The position numbers and the translations under genes are program-made. From assembly GCA_029834535.1 (NCBI GenBank), contig JAQMWT010000683.1:1-64000 (forward strand): DNA of 64,000 nt. The letters are read 5' to 3'. The DNA comes from Chrysophaeum taylorii (Eukaryota; Sar; Pelagophyceae; Pelagomonadales; Pelagomonadaceae). Position 1 is the first letter of the stretch, and the number at the start of each line of letters is the position of its first letter. Shown one piece after another: positions 44,196 through 55,385 of the stretch. Under the pieces are notes generated by a model that ran no database searches, had not been told where the DNA came from, and saw only the letters and a program-made list of their open reading frames with translations.

Positions 44196-47100
44196 ATGGC
44201 CACTCGCAATCAAAGTAACCTAGATCAAAGACAAGAGATACAAACCCTGAAATCGGAGATGGACACTCGTATCGCAGCCGAGGTTACAGCCCAGGTCGCA
44301 GCCGCTGTCGCCGCACAGATGTCAGCCAACACCCCACCACCTGCCGTCGCCGCTGCATCTGCCCCCCCCCCACTACGTCTCAACAAGACCGCAAGAACAA
44401 GGCCACCACCTTCTCGGACCCCCCTCGCTCTGTCCTCAAGTCCATGGACGGCGCTCAAGTCCCCCCCCAAATGCTCTCTTACCATGTCATGCCTTTGTTC
44501 GTCGAACATCTCATGCCCGAAACAGGCATAACTCAATACTTCCTGCAAGGCCTCTACACGTGGGAATCCGTCATACGCGGATCTAGCGGCCTAGCAGACG
44601 CTCTCCTCAGTCACTGCATCGAAGAATACGACAAAAGCCCCGCACTCCACGCCATATCTGGCAACACGCCGGATTTTCAAGGTCGCCTGGTCTACTACCA
44701 GGGCGTATACCGCAAATTCGGCAAGGACTTCCTTGACAATATATATGAGCCCAAACTCAAAGAACTCCAAGCACAAGATAAAGACACCATCGATTCGTCG
44801 AAAGGAAAGCTCTATCCTATCACGCAACCTCACCTCGAAGATAAAGAAGCTGATTTCATCGTCTACCTCCGCGCGACCGCACACCCTCTATTCCGCCGTT
44901 TTCTGCACGCCGGTCGCGACTCTGCCAAGCACCCTGCATACGACGAGATCGACAAACTCGGACCCTCTCACCCCATAGGCCTCGAATTCAGACACCAAGT
45001 TTGCTTCGCTCTTGACAAGCACACGGGCCAGAACCATGTCCATCATGCTCACTATGTTTTTAATTCGTCCCTGGAGGCGCCGTTCAACCCGAAGATCCAC
45101 GAACCAGCGCACTATATAGACTATATGCGCCATGTCCAACAGCAACTACGTCAAATCACGGACGATCCTTCTCTCCTATTCGACGACGACACGATAAAAG
45201 AAAAAACTCACAAGATACTCCGCCTCAAGTAACCTCCAAGTTTACTTGACTCCCGCGCCCCAACTCACATCAAAGGCTTCGCCCGTCTAGCTAACTGTCT
45301 TCGTACCCTGAACGACTCTCAGCTCCTCGACGAAGATAAGGCCGCGATTCATCATCTGCCCAAGCTAATTGCCCGCATCACGGTTATATCAACCTGTGAG
45401 CGCAACTTTTGGGCTCACCCCGAGCCTCATCACACCCTTAACTTCAAGCCTCTCCGCTTTGTCACCGGCTTCGGTCGTCTGCCCACCAAAGACAAGACAA
45501 CCCTCGCCTCCGTTCCCGCCGTCATGGTTTTCATTTCACCGAAGATGACGATGGCGCGTCTCCCCCCGAAGACGACATTCCTCCGGATCCAGATGAAGCA
45601 TCTCCTGAAGATGCCGACCTTGTCGACGCCTTCCTCACAGAAGCCAATCTCGACCCATACGATGATAACGCACTCATCCAACAACTCCACGCTTATCGCA
45701 AGAAACAAGTATCTCGCCACCCCAATAAAAATTCACCCAACAAGCCCCCAAATCCCCGTTCACCATCATACTACGACTATGACTCACGTATTTCCGGAAA
45801 AGTGAACAACCGACCTGGAAATTTCCGGGAACTTCCATATTTTCCCATTTCCGTGGAAATTCCGGGAACTGGAGAGGAGATTTTCGGTCACCTGGCGGAC
45901 TGGGCCCAAAGTGGCTAAAACGCGCAATAGAGACACGTGGGTGTCCACTAAGGTGTCTGCGACCGCCCCCAGCGCGGGGAGTGCGGTGGTGTGAGCACGC
46001 AAGGCGTTCAGTGGTTTTTGGAAAGTCTTTGAAGGTAAGTGCTAATAAGAGGGGGGGGGAGTGTGAACGTGAGCATGCGGGGGGCTCGGTGACTTGCTTG
46101 AGTGTTTCGTTTAACTTCGATTGCAACGCTAGCAGCGTTTCAGTCGCAACGGTAGAGGCTTTGAGAGCTGCGAACCTCAGTCGTCGAAAGGCTGTCGTCG
46201 ATGCGGCGGCGCTGCCGAGGAGTCTCATCGACGTCGGCACCATCTAGGATAAGCGGCCGGCGGGAAGAGGCAGCAGAGGCAGAGGGGAGTGTCTTCTTCT
46301 AGCACCAGCAACCAGCCTTAACAATCGGAGTTCGACTGTCGTCCACATAGTTTTCGAGTTTAAGCCCGTGCTGACAAGGCGCGTTGCTGTCCCACCGAAC
46401 GTCGTAGTTGTAGACCCGGGCCCGCGGATTGAACTTGACCACCCTCCCGAACCACCACAGATGGCTCTCAAATGTCGTCGTCGAGGTGTCCAAGCAGCAA
46501 AGTAGAACGTAGAGCGGGATCTTTTCGTCCTCGCGGAGAAAGGAAGCCGGCTTGTCGACGAACGAGAAGCCTGGAGGAACTTCAAACTCATCGAAGTAGA
46601 CCGCACCATCTTGCTCTTCGTCTCTCCCGTCATCGTCGTCTTCCAAATCAAGATCTTCGTCGTCCTTGCGGCCATTGTCGTCATCGTGGCTCTCACCCGG
46701 CAGATAGTCCCCGATGTTCGCGCGTCGAAACTCTAGACCACAATGGGTCCGCTATGAGCGTCAGCTTTGTCTTGACGTTCGCCGCGACCGTCAACTTCGA
46801 CGGGATCGTCCGTGTAGAGGTTCCAGGGGCGTCCAGCACCGCCTCTTCTTCACTAAAGAACGCCAACACTTTCAACCCTTTGTCCCTGAAAGGTTGACCC
46901 CTGCAAGGTCCACTCAGCGCCTTGTGAACCGCGGGGGGGACCTCCCGCCCATCCCGCTCGAGCGTGTGGCCCATGACACCAACACGAACGTGCACACCGG
47001 CGCTCTCACTAAGCGGCCTCACAGTGGGCGAGCGTGGAGCCCTTGCGCGCGCACTACACACTGAATATTCATGATTTGACGCACTTTTCCAGTCTCCGAG

Positions 47101-48449
47101 AGGCCCTTGGGGACTTCTAGGAATTTCTGGAAGTTTCTATTTCCAGGAAGTTCCATAAAAGTTCCATTTTCTTTTCCGTGCGAGTCACAACTACGACATC
47201 AATAGTGAGTTTCCGCAGGTTAGAGCCGAAAAAAAGAATATAGAGCCGTTTGTAGTCCGCTGCATTTACGTGTCAACGCCTGGAAAAGCGTGACACGTGT
47301 GCGATTACGCAAGCACTTCAACAAAAATGGCGCGCACAATCCGCCGCAACCTTCACAGGGCGATGCGCGCCGTGCGGCGTCCTACGGTGGCAAGGCCGCT
47401 GCCGAGGGTCCCTGTGAGACGGCGCATGACGGGGGCTGAACGGCGCAGGTGGTGTTTGTGGCCTTGGTGAACTCCGCGCACAAGTCCCCCCACATCTCGT
47501 CCTCTCCTTCCTCGCGTTGAACGGGTCGAAGGCCACCCAGTTGCGGACGATGGTCTCCTTGATCTTCGGGTCCGCCAGGTGGTTGCCGCTGAACGACACC
47601 TTAGACGCGACGGACATCTCAAACCGCATCACGACGCCCGCCGTAGCTAACCCCCATTTTGTACCACCCTGCGGTGCCTCCCTTCCACGCCCGCTCCGCA
47701 TTTAACCTTCGAGTTTACTCTTAAACCCCGATTTTGTTGAAGTTATCGAAAACGTCGAAATTGAAAGCAAATTTTCTGTGCTGACCTTTCTCGATAAAAT
47801 TGTAGAGCCGTTACATAGCCGTTTTAGAGTCGTTGAATGACCGTTCGTTTTTTTTTTCCGGGTTTCAGCCCTGCGGAACCTCACTTATGACAGTCCCAAG
47901 CCCGAAGCAGCCCCGGTCACCCCCACCAAGCATAAGCCGAATCCCCGTGTTCCTACTGTCACCCCCGATAAACGCGAACACCCGCACCTCCGCAAGGTCA
48001 CCTTTCCCACACAGACGCACCCCCCCAAGCCACCCACTCCTGACCAACGATTCAAGGTCCCAGTACGTGATGTCCGTCGCAAGCTCCAGACAATCCGCAA
48101 CCTCAGTCAAGCCGGCCGCCAACACACTTCCAACTCTGAACGCAGGACCAAGCTCATCAACCTCATCACCACCATATCTGACGAAATTCTTCTCTCGGAG
48201 GCTGACACCGACGCCGCCGACTTCCTTCAGCTCCTCTACACCGATGATCAAGCGGACGAGGGCGCAGTCGACGACGGCTCATCTTATGATGACCAAGGTC
48301 AACTCGGTTTATACGACGACCATGACCAACTAGGCTTATACGACGATCAAGTTCCCGAAATCGAAGATCCAGCCGGCTCAATCGAAAACTACGTACAACG
48401 TCATCGAGACTACATACGTGCCCTTCATCAGAGCCAGCTTTCCCACTAA
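44196..48449 (+). pseudogene. Element A gag (interrupted by a 2.1-kb insert)
   Basis: The first part (44196-45240) encodes a helical capsid-like region, with YFLQGLYTWESVI and HYIDYMRHVQQQLRQITDD. After the insert, 47886-48449 encodes a basic proline-rich segment and an acidic end with a repeated GQLGLYDD motif. The same regions occur in element B (57624-58878). Identification as gag rests on position and on the polyprotein order. Confidence 0.75.
45784..47885. mobile_element. Unclassified 2.1-kb insertion in element A gag, TSD TATGAC
   Basis: The gag of element B is continuous where element A has this extra sequence. It is flanked by TATGAC at 45778-45783 and 47886-47891, a likely 6-bp target-site duplication. 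Minus-strand frames at 46299-46646 (YNYDVRWDSN, LKLENYVDD), 46693-47061 and 47318-47701 (FSGNHLADPKIKETIV) look protein-like but are not in one frame, and I cannot name the family. Related AATTTCCGGGAACTTCC-like blocks lie near the left end and near 47110-47170. No clear terminal inverted repeats or poly(A) were found. Confidence 0.6.
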
Positions 48450-48511
48450 CGGTTGACGACGACGTCTGTGCCGCCAACCAATATATACTGAATCAGGCAC
48501 CAAGCCTAGCG

Positions 48512-48850
48512 ATGACACATTTTCCAACATCATCGACTATTTCCCGCAGAGTCGCAGTTTTCGTATGTGCCGCCTACACCGCAGGGGAGCCCCAGAAGAA
48601 GACACATTCTCTGCACGGATGCAACGGCCCCGGCACCGAATTATGTTTGCTTGACGGCGGAGCATCTTTTTGCTTCACTCGCACCACAACAAACATGGTT
48701 CAAGAATCCATACGCAGGATTCCCGAGCATACCATCCGCATGGGAAGAGGCACTCTCACCAGCAGTTTCATAGGTATAAAGCCACAATATCTGCAAGCTG
48801 CAGGTCTCTCCTCACATGACATTAAAAGCTCTACTGGCCACGCATCATAG
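48512..48850 (+). pseudogene. Element A protease region
   Basis: LLDGGASFCFT (about 48650) matches the retropepsin D-[ST]-G-A-S active-site block, and the following IRMGRGTL strand suits the fold. Element B has LIDGGASFCFT in the same place. In LTR elements this protease cuts the polyprotein. Confidence 0.65.
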
Positions 48851-49099
48851 TTGGTTTTCCTAGTCGTCCCACATTTCCGACCACGTTTACAGGTTATAGC
48901 GACATCGCAGTTGAAAGCTCTAAATGTTCAGGCAACGGACCCTCCGCTGCCGCACAAGCCAAACTTGTATGAAATTCGGCCAAATTCCATTTCGGACCCT
49001 CATGACTACAAAACACTTCTAAAACCACTGCTGTAGTTGTCGCTCATAGACAGACGAACGGCCTCCTGTCACTGCCATCTCATCCTAAGAATACATTCG

Positions 49100-50960
49100 C
49101 CAATGTGGTCAGCTTTCACACTCGTCGCGAAATGTCCCTCGAGGATGAAATCGCTAACATTACGCAAAAAGTCGCCACAGCGCGATCGCAGTCTCACTTT
49201 CCAGATTTCGCTAAATTGCAAGCCCATTCTGCTTTTCTGACGGAATTTTTCAAGCTGCCGTGCCCCTACTTGGATTATGCACTCACTGGCACCGCGGACC
49301 TCTCTGTGTTCACACAACCCCCTCCGCTGCATACTGCCATTATCGCAGGTGGACTCCATCATAAATGCTTCACCTCTTTTCGCAAACGCTTCGACAAACG
49401 CATTACTGTCGTTGTCACCTGTGAAATCAATCCAACCATGCACGCTCGCGCGCAACAATTGTTCCCATATGCTCAGCATTATAGGGATCTCAGGCAAGTT
49501 ACTGCCGTTCTCCAAACCGGCAAACTACGACTGCCTCGACTTGACATGGCTGTATTCACCCTGCCCTGTCAACACCTCCGCGTAGTGAAGGAATATGATG
49601 GCTATGCAACTCCAGCGACTGCCGATCTCTTTGTCAAAGAGGAAATTCGCTTCGTTCGTTGCACGCTCCCGACATACACCATTGTCGAGAACGTTCCACC
49701 TAACCCGAGAACTCATCACGAATATACGCAACTCGCCAAACACTACCAAATTATGGGCTACTTCCGACACTCCGGTGTCTACAACGCCTCAGCCTTCGGC
49801 GACGCTATAAGCAAGCACCGATATCTCGCTGTCTTCGCTCGGCACCCGCTAGATGGCTACAATCTCAAGAAAACCGCCTCCTCCTGGTTGACATCCCCAC
49901 AGAGCATGGTCCCCTTCTTGGACCCTAGTCCCACCATCCGAGAAGATCTCTGGATACCCACCCGCCCCCGCCCTTCACGGCACTGTGACCCGCTCAAATT
50001 CGGATTACGATCAGCACAAGGCTGTATTCTCGTACACACCCGCCAATGCAGCTCAACTCTCGATTTCCGAAAATGCGCGCATCTGCCAAATGCTCGCACG
50101 CCTCAAGCAGCCCTTCATGGATCTTGGACTGGACGCAGACGGCAACTCCTATGCCTCCATGACTTCCATCCCACATCTTCTGGTATTTACACTGCTGCAC
50201 AACCATTTGCAGCAACAAACCACTCTCGCCTCCTGGAAGACGCTTCGCTGCTTCCACGCTCCCGAGTCAAAATGCGCCTACCAGCTGGATGGACTCGTCC
50301 CCGGCACCGCTGCTATCGCCCATGCGTGCAGCTACTTCACGAGCGCCTCGCTCACGCTCCATTCGCACCCCCCCCCAGATCCTGGACTGCTCCCACCAGA
50401 CTGCCGTTTTCTCGCCGCAACACGCCGTCTCTCTGTCCGTCCCCAAGGGCACCGCTTTTCTGGTCGTGGCTTTCAACACCTCCTTACCTGCCGCGCACAA
50501 CTGCTCGCGTCCCTCCAAGTCGGCCCACTACATGAATCGCTCGCACCCCGGCTTTGCCGCGATCGATACACGAGGGCGCATCACTCTCGACGACCCCACG
50601 GGACTCGTAATGTCCGAAGCACGTCCCACTTACGCGGACTATGTCGGTCACATCGGCGACACGCTCCAGGAAGGCACTAGGTGGTACTCGGTCACTGGCC
50701 CGTACCCCACCAATACGAGTTATACTCCAATGCACTACTGCTGATCTCCCCCAATCGAATCCGATACGCGACTCTCAACGAAATCGCAAAATTTGGACAC
50801 CATTCGGACCCAGAGCTCCTCCGCTTGTTCCGCCAACACCCGCCGTTCTTCGCGTTCAAGGCACTGGCCAACGCTGTCCCACACAACATGCTCCAGGTCA
50901 AGTACAGCGCTGTCCTCGCGCATCACGTCTCGCATCACCATATGAACCTTCACATCGAAT
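49100..50960 (+). pseudogene. Element A C5-cytosine DNA methyltransferase domain
   Basis: Between protease and integrase lies a C5-DNMT domain. A motif I-like AIIAGGLHHKCF is followed by VVVTCEINP, the SAM-binding acidic strand. Motif IV FTLPCQHL has its PCQ at 49564-49572, and motif VI TIVENVPPN has its ENV at 49687-49695. Motif VIII is FGDAISKHRYLAVFAR (about 49795-49842). Motif IX is RIRYATLNEIA (about 50756) and motif X is ALANAVPHN (about 50861). The roughly 300 codons between VIII and IX occupy the target-recognition position. Enzymes of this family transfer a methyl group from SAM to cytosine C5. Key catalytic residues are readable, but the domain sits in a broken element and is treated as a fossil. 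Confidence 0.85.
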
Positions 50961-51049
50961 GGGACGCCCTACGCAATGGCATTTCTAGCCCAGAAGACAT
51001 CTGTAAGGTCACCGAATTCTTCTCCAACATCTCCGGCCGCCTCCTAGCA

Positions 51050-52190
51050 GTTGAAGAACTCCACCGCACATCACTATTCAGTGATGTTGCAGACGCTCAC
51101 CACGCCGCGATTCAAAAGTCGCCCAACTCGACAAACCTCGAAACGTTACTCGCCGAAGCCACCGTTGCAAAAGCCAGAGTCGACAAACGAGCCACCCCCC
51201 CGAGCACACCGACTGTCGCGCTGCCTCATTTCCACAAGCCTGGCACCACTCAGCACGCCCAAAGAGTGCACCTGGAGACTCGCTGGCACCGCATTCACCA
51301 TCAACAGCCCGAGGTTCTTCGCCGCACGATCGCAGCTAACGTCACTAACCTCCGCCCAGCCGATGATCGGTATCTGCAGGACTGCACCGACTGCAAGCGC
51401 TGCCAGTCGCACGTCAGTTTCAGCCACAAGAACACTTCTTGGTCGCATGACGAGCTGCCTATGCCCCTGGTCAACATCTCCACATGGATGTGTCCTACCC
51501 GAGCATCAGTAAATGCTATGGTGGATTTCGTTACATCATGCACTTCGCGTGCGTTATATCGGCCCACAAATGGGTATATTTCTTGCGAAAACTAGACGCA
51601 CAGGACGCTCATGCAGGAGTCCTCTATGTGGTCAACGTCGTAAACGTCGAATTCGATGTACATGTGAAGATGATATCATCAGACGCATTCTCGACAGTCC
51701 GCTCCGAAGCTTTTCACCCGCTCAAAGTGCAACTTGGCATCCAGTTCCAAATCATTGGTCGCCAGCTACACCAGCGGAACTTAGCGGAATATATCATAAA
51801 GGAAACACCCGGGGCACCGTCATTCGCCTTCTGAATATGCGACACGTTCGCATTGAAGGGAAACACATTAGCGCCGAGTATTACCATCCGTTTGCTCTAC
51901 TGCACAAGATCCAAGCCGACAACCCACGCTCCCATGGACTGGCTTCGCGCACCCACATGTCTTGCACCGTCCCCAGGCACCATGTCATCAAAGGCACCAC
52001 TCTTGAAACTCCTCCCGTTGGCGAACCAGTCACTTTCGTGTACCCGAAAAGCCAGAAGATGGTGCCCTCCAGCGTCTCGGCCTCCTACTTCCACAGCAAC
52101 AATTATCTGCCTAACCTCCCGGGCACTGACATATTTATCCGCGATGTCCACAGCTCCATCGTGCTTGTACATCAAGGGAAGTAAGGGAAA
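51050..52190 (+). pseudogene. Element A integrase region
   Basis: An HHCC zinc-binding remnant (WHRIHH, then CTDCKRC near 51390) precedes a core that starts MDVSYPSISKCYGGFRY with the first Asp near 51487. ISSDAFST follows with the second Asp, then a NLAEYIIKE segment that may hold the Glu. The order fits a copia integrase, although the spacing is unusual. Element B shows the same series at 62940-63440. Confidence 0.7.
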
Positions 52191-53135
52191 ATCTCCACGT
52201 CAAACGACTTCCACGTCGACGCAGATGTGCCTGTTAATCGTAACATTGAATTGAGCACGTCAAAGCACAGGCACAGTCTCCAACAAACTCACGACAAGAT
52301 AGCCCGTTTCCAGCCATCAGCAACCAGCCGACGCCGGAACTTAGACAGGAATCACCAAATGAGGGCGAGAGTCGCAATCACGACCACGACGACAAACCTG
52401 ACGATAAGGATGCGGATCCAGATCAAAACTCTGCCACCAGTCCAAGCTCATACAGTGACGAGCCACCCGAACAGGACTTTCGTTCCTCAACAGGCCTCCT
52501 CCATCGGACTGCAGTATCACGATGCCTAAGCGACACGGCCAACTACAGGTTGTTCTCGGCGACTCAGGTTTCACCCCAGTCATTGTGCATCGCAACCAGA
52601 GTGGCAAACTCAAGGCAGATCTCTAGGACGAACGCGGTTTCCGCATTCCTAAAGACCAACTTTACATCGTGAAACGTGTTGACGATGGGCAGCTGTTCAC
52701 CAGACGCATTATCGCCCCGGAGTATGGTCGCAACTGGAAGTACAAGATCAGCCCACTGCACGCGCCACAGCCAACATGTCTAGCACGTTGATGTTCATTA
52801 TCAGTGTCAGCGCTCTGAACCAAGGCCATGCCCCCAGCCTCGCGTCCGATTGTAACATTAGGAGACGTGCCAAGCCACCAGACGATGTACCGATAGGATG
52901 CCTCCTCGTGCACACTACTCAAGATTGCGGCATATTGGGCGGGAGCGCACTGGATCTGCAGAGACAAACAGACGCCGAACTCACGCATGTCGACTTCCCA
53001 AAGAAGACGTATCATTCGTCTGTTCTAGTTGACCACCTGGACAACGACAACTCTGTCCTCGAGAACTACGTGTGCCATGACAATTTGTCACCGGCTGAGT
53101 ACTATGCACGGCAATGGAACCAAGAATTCTGTTGA

Positions 53136-54171
53136 ATGAGTTCCGCCCTCTTATGGGGCGTCTCTGCGCACCAGCACTACCATATAGCTTCTCGTCATAG
53201 ACACGCTTTCATGCTTGACTCCGGCGAACTCGGTCACCTTTTTCTAAGTCAAAGTGATCCCAACCAAGACATTCTTCAAGAACTCATGGACTATGACTTG
53301 CAGCACATCGACCATGTCGTGTTACAGCTCGTGACTGCTGATGACATTGTCTATGAGCCTGAGAAAATGGTCGAACTCAAGGGCATCAGCGAAGAAGACA
53401 AGCTCACGCACATCGCTTCAATTCGCAAGGAGATCGAGGGACTATGCTCTAATGGCGTCTTCACGCTGGAGCCATTGCCGCCGGATCGTTCGTCAATATC
53501 GACGAAGCTCGTGAGGAAGGTCAAGTATTTTGCTGACGGAACTCCGGACCGCTATAAGGCTCGCCTAGTCAGTCGCCCGAGGTTTCTTGGCACACGTCGG
53601 CATCGATTCCTATGCCACCTCTTCACCGACCGCGATGCTCGCCACCAACCGGTTATTGCTAGCCATCGCCGTGGAGTATAAGCTCCCCGTCGCGCACGCG
53701 GACATCCCACAGGCCTTCATCCAATCGGCGCTTGATCGCCCGGTATGGATCGATTTCCCTCGTGGTATTCGTGTCTCGCAGAAACTCATTCCGCAGATAC
53801 AGAAGAACCACCCAGTGTCCAAAATAGCTTTGCGACTCGTGAAGGCACTCTGTGGTCTCAAACAGTCAGCTTTGTTGTGGAACATCAAGCTCGACTCGTT
53901 CTTTCGACAACACGAGTTCGAACGCTCGCAAGTCGACACTCGTCTCTACATAAGCTGGGATCGATCTATCAACAGATGGGTTCTTCTATCCGTCTCTGTC
54001 GACGATCTTTTGATCACTGGTACCAACACTGCCAAAATTACAACTCTTCGCAGTGCTTTGGAGAAAGAATATGGCAAAGGCACCTGGCACGACAGTATTC
54101 GATCTTTTATTGGTATTGACGTGCATTACAATGTCTCCGCTGGTCATCTCACTATGAATGTCGCAGCCTAG
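53136..54171 (+). pseudogene. Element A reverse transcriptase region
   Basis: Copia RT blocks are readable in order: a CSNGVFTLEPLPP entry with DRYKARLV, then AHADIPQAFIQSAL with the first Asp, LCGLKQSALLWN, and VSVDDLLITG as the catalytic box near 54000. SFIGIDVHY closes the domain. Confidence 0.85.
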
Positions 54172-54180
54172 ATCACCAAA

Positions 54181-54930
54181 ATGCCCGCTGAGCATAAGCT
54201 CAACATTCGCGGCTCAGACATTCCTTTCTCTGAACTGCTCACTCCGAAGCCACCGGCTAAGCTCCTCTCCGATTTGGCTCGTACTCTCGAAGTCCTTCGC
54301 AAACATTTTCCTCATTACTGTGGCACTAGCATCTATTTATTTGTCACATGTCGCGCTGATATTACAATTCTGTGCAACAAATGCTGCAAAGGCATGCACA
54401 ATCCTGAGCAGACTCATCTTCTGCACTTGTATGTTTTACTTCGCTACTTGAAGGGTGCCCCGAATGATTCTTTAGATTATTCATCGGACAGCCCCTCCAT
54501 TACGCCCTTTATTCAGCACTTGATCACCAACTAGCCCGAATTGCATCATCTTAGTTCACCCATTATTTGTTTCACTGATGCCAGTTTCGCTGACAATTCC
54601 GATCCCCGCTTACGATCTCACTCTGGTGCTTGTATTTTCGTTTTTGGCAGTCTCGTATTTTGGTCTAGTAAACGACAGACTCTCACTGCCAAGAGCACCA
54701 TGGAAGCGAACTCAACGCCGCTAGCGCAGCTGCTGATGAATACCAATGGTTTCATAAGATCTTTTCTTCCCACCCCTATTTATTTTCGCGTGATCAAGCT
54801 CTCGCTATCCCCCCGCTTATTGACAACGCTAGCGCATTACATGTTGCTAATCATCCTAAAGTCAGTGCACCCTTTCGTCATATTAACTTACGAGAATCCC
54901 GCATCCGTGACTACCAAGCCAATTCTGTGA
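54181..54930 (+). pseudogene. Element A RNase H region
   Basis: A copia RNase H remnant: CFTDASFADNSD near 54570, HSGACIFVFGSLVFW, and LTAKSTMEAN. It lies directly after RT, and the LTR at 55185 follows after about 250 bases. Confidence 0.8.
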
Positions 54931-55184
54931 TTCGTCCACTCTGGTGTAGTACTCAGTACCAGATTGCGGATCATTTTCCGAAACTTATATCTCGCACTTT
55001 GTTTCACAAGTCAAGAACGCCTATGGTGTTCATTCCACCTCTTCCCCACCTCCATCTCACCAAGTCAATCTCTCATCTTATCTTCCACCATACGACTCCG
55101 TTCAAAACACTATTCACATTCCGGTTGACGGGAAATCTCTTCCTGTTTAGTTTGATCCAAATTTGCTCGCTCCCGAGTTCTATC

Positions 55185-55385
55185 TGTGAGGGCGTAGAGA
55201 TATAAAATTACATAGAGGGTTAGTACCCCCCTATCCTAGGGTTAGCACCTTCTTGTCTTTTATTAAAACCAGAAAAACGCTGTGTTATCAACACACTGTC
55301 CTCGTTGTTCGGAACAGGACAAGGGCAGCTCTATCACTGCTCTCACTCTGCCGAAGGGTAACACAGTAGAAAATACTGTTATCTA
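55185..55385 (+). repeat. LTR shared by elements A and B
   Basis: A single LTR of about 200 bp (starts TGTGAGGGCGTAGAGA) separates the end of A from the start of B. Its TTAGTACCCCCCTATCCTAG block also occurs at 40215-40245, and its second half occurs at 43998-44100. Confidence 0.75.

Larger units (their letters stand above)
43908..55385 (+). mobile_element. Element A: copia-type LTR retrotransposon carrying a DNA methyltransferase domain
   Basis: About 11.5 kb including a 2.1-kb foreign insert. The 5' LTR/leader starts at 43908 and the downstream LTR is 55185-55385. They share the second half (CTGTCCTCGTTGTT, GGAACAGGACAAGGGCAGCT) but differ in the first half. Parts in order: gag (44196-48449, split by the insert), protease (LLDGGAS at about 48650), DNMT (about 49100-50960), integrase (about 51050-52190), linker, RT (about 53370-54170) and RNase H (about 54180-54930). 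It is broken at roughly ten or more places. Base composition is close to that of host DNA, unlike element C. Age cannot be read from the LTRs because they are not alike over their full length. Confidence 0.85.

Noticed and set aside
46299-46646. piggyBac-type transposase in the insert of element A
   Set aside because: The flanking duplication is TATGAC rather than TTAA, and no DDD catalytic blocks were seen.
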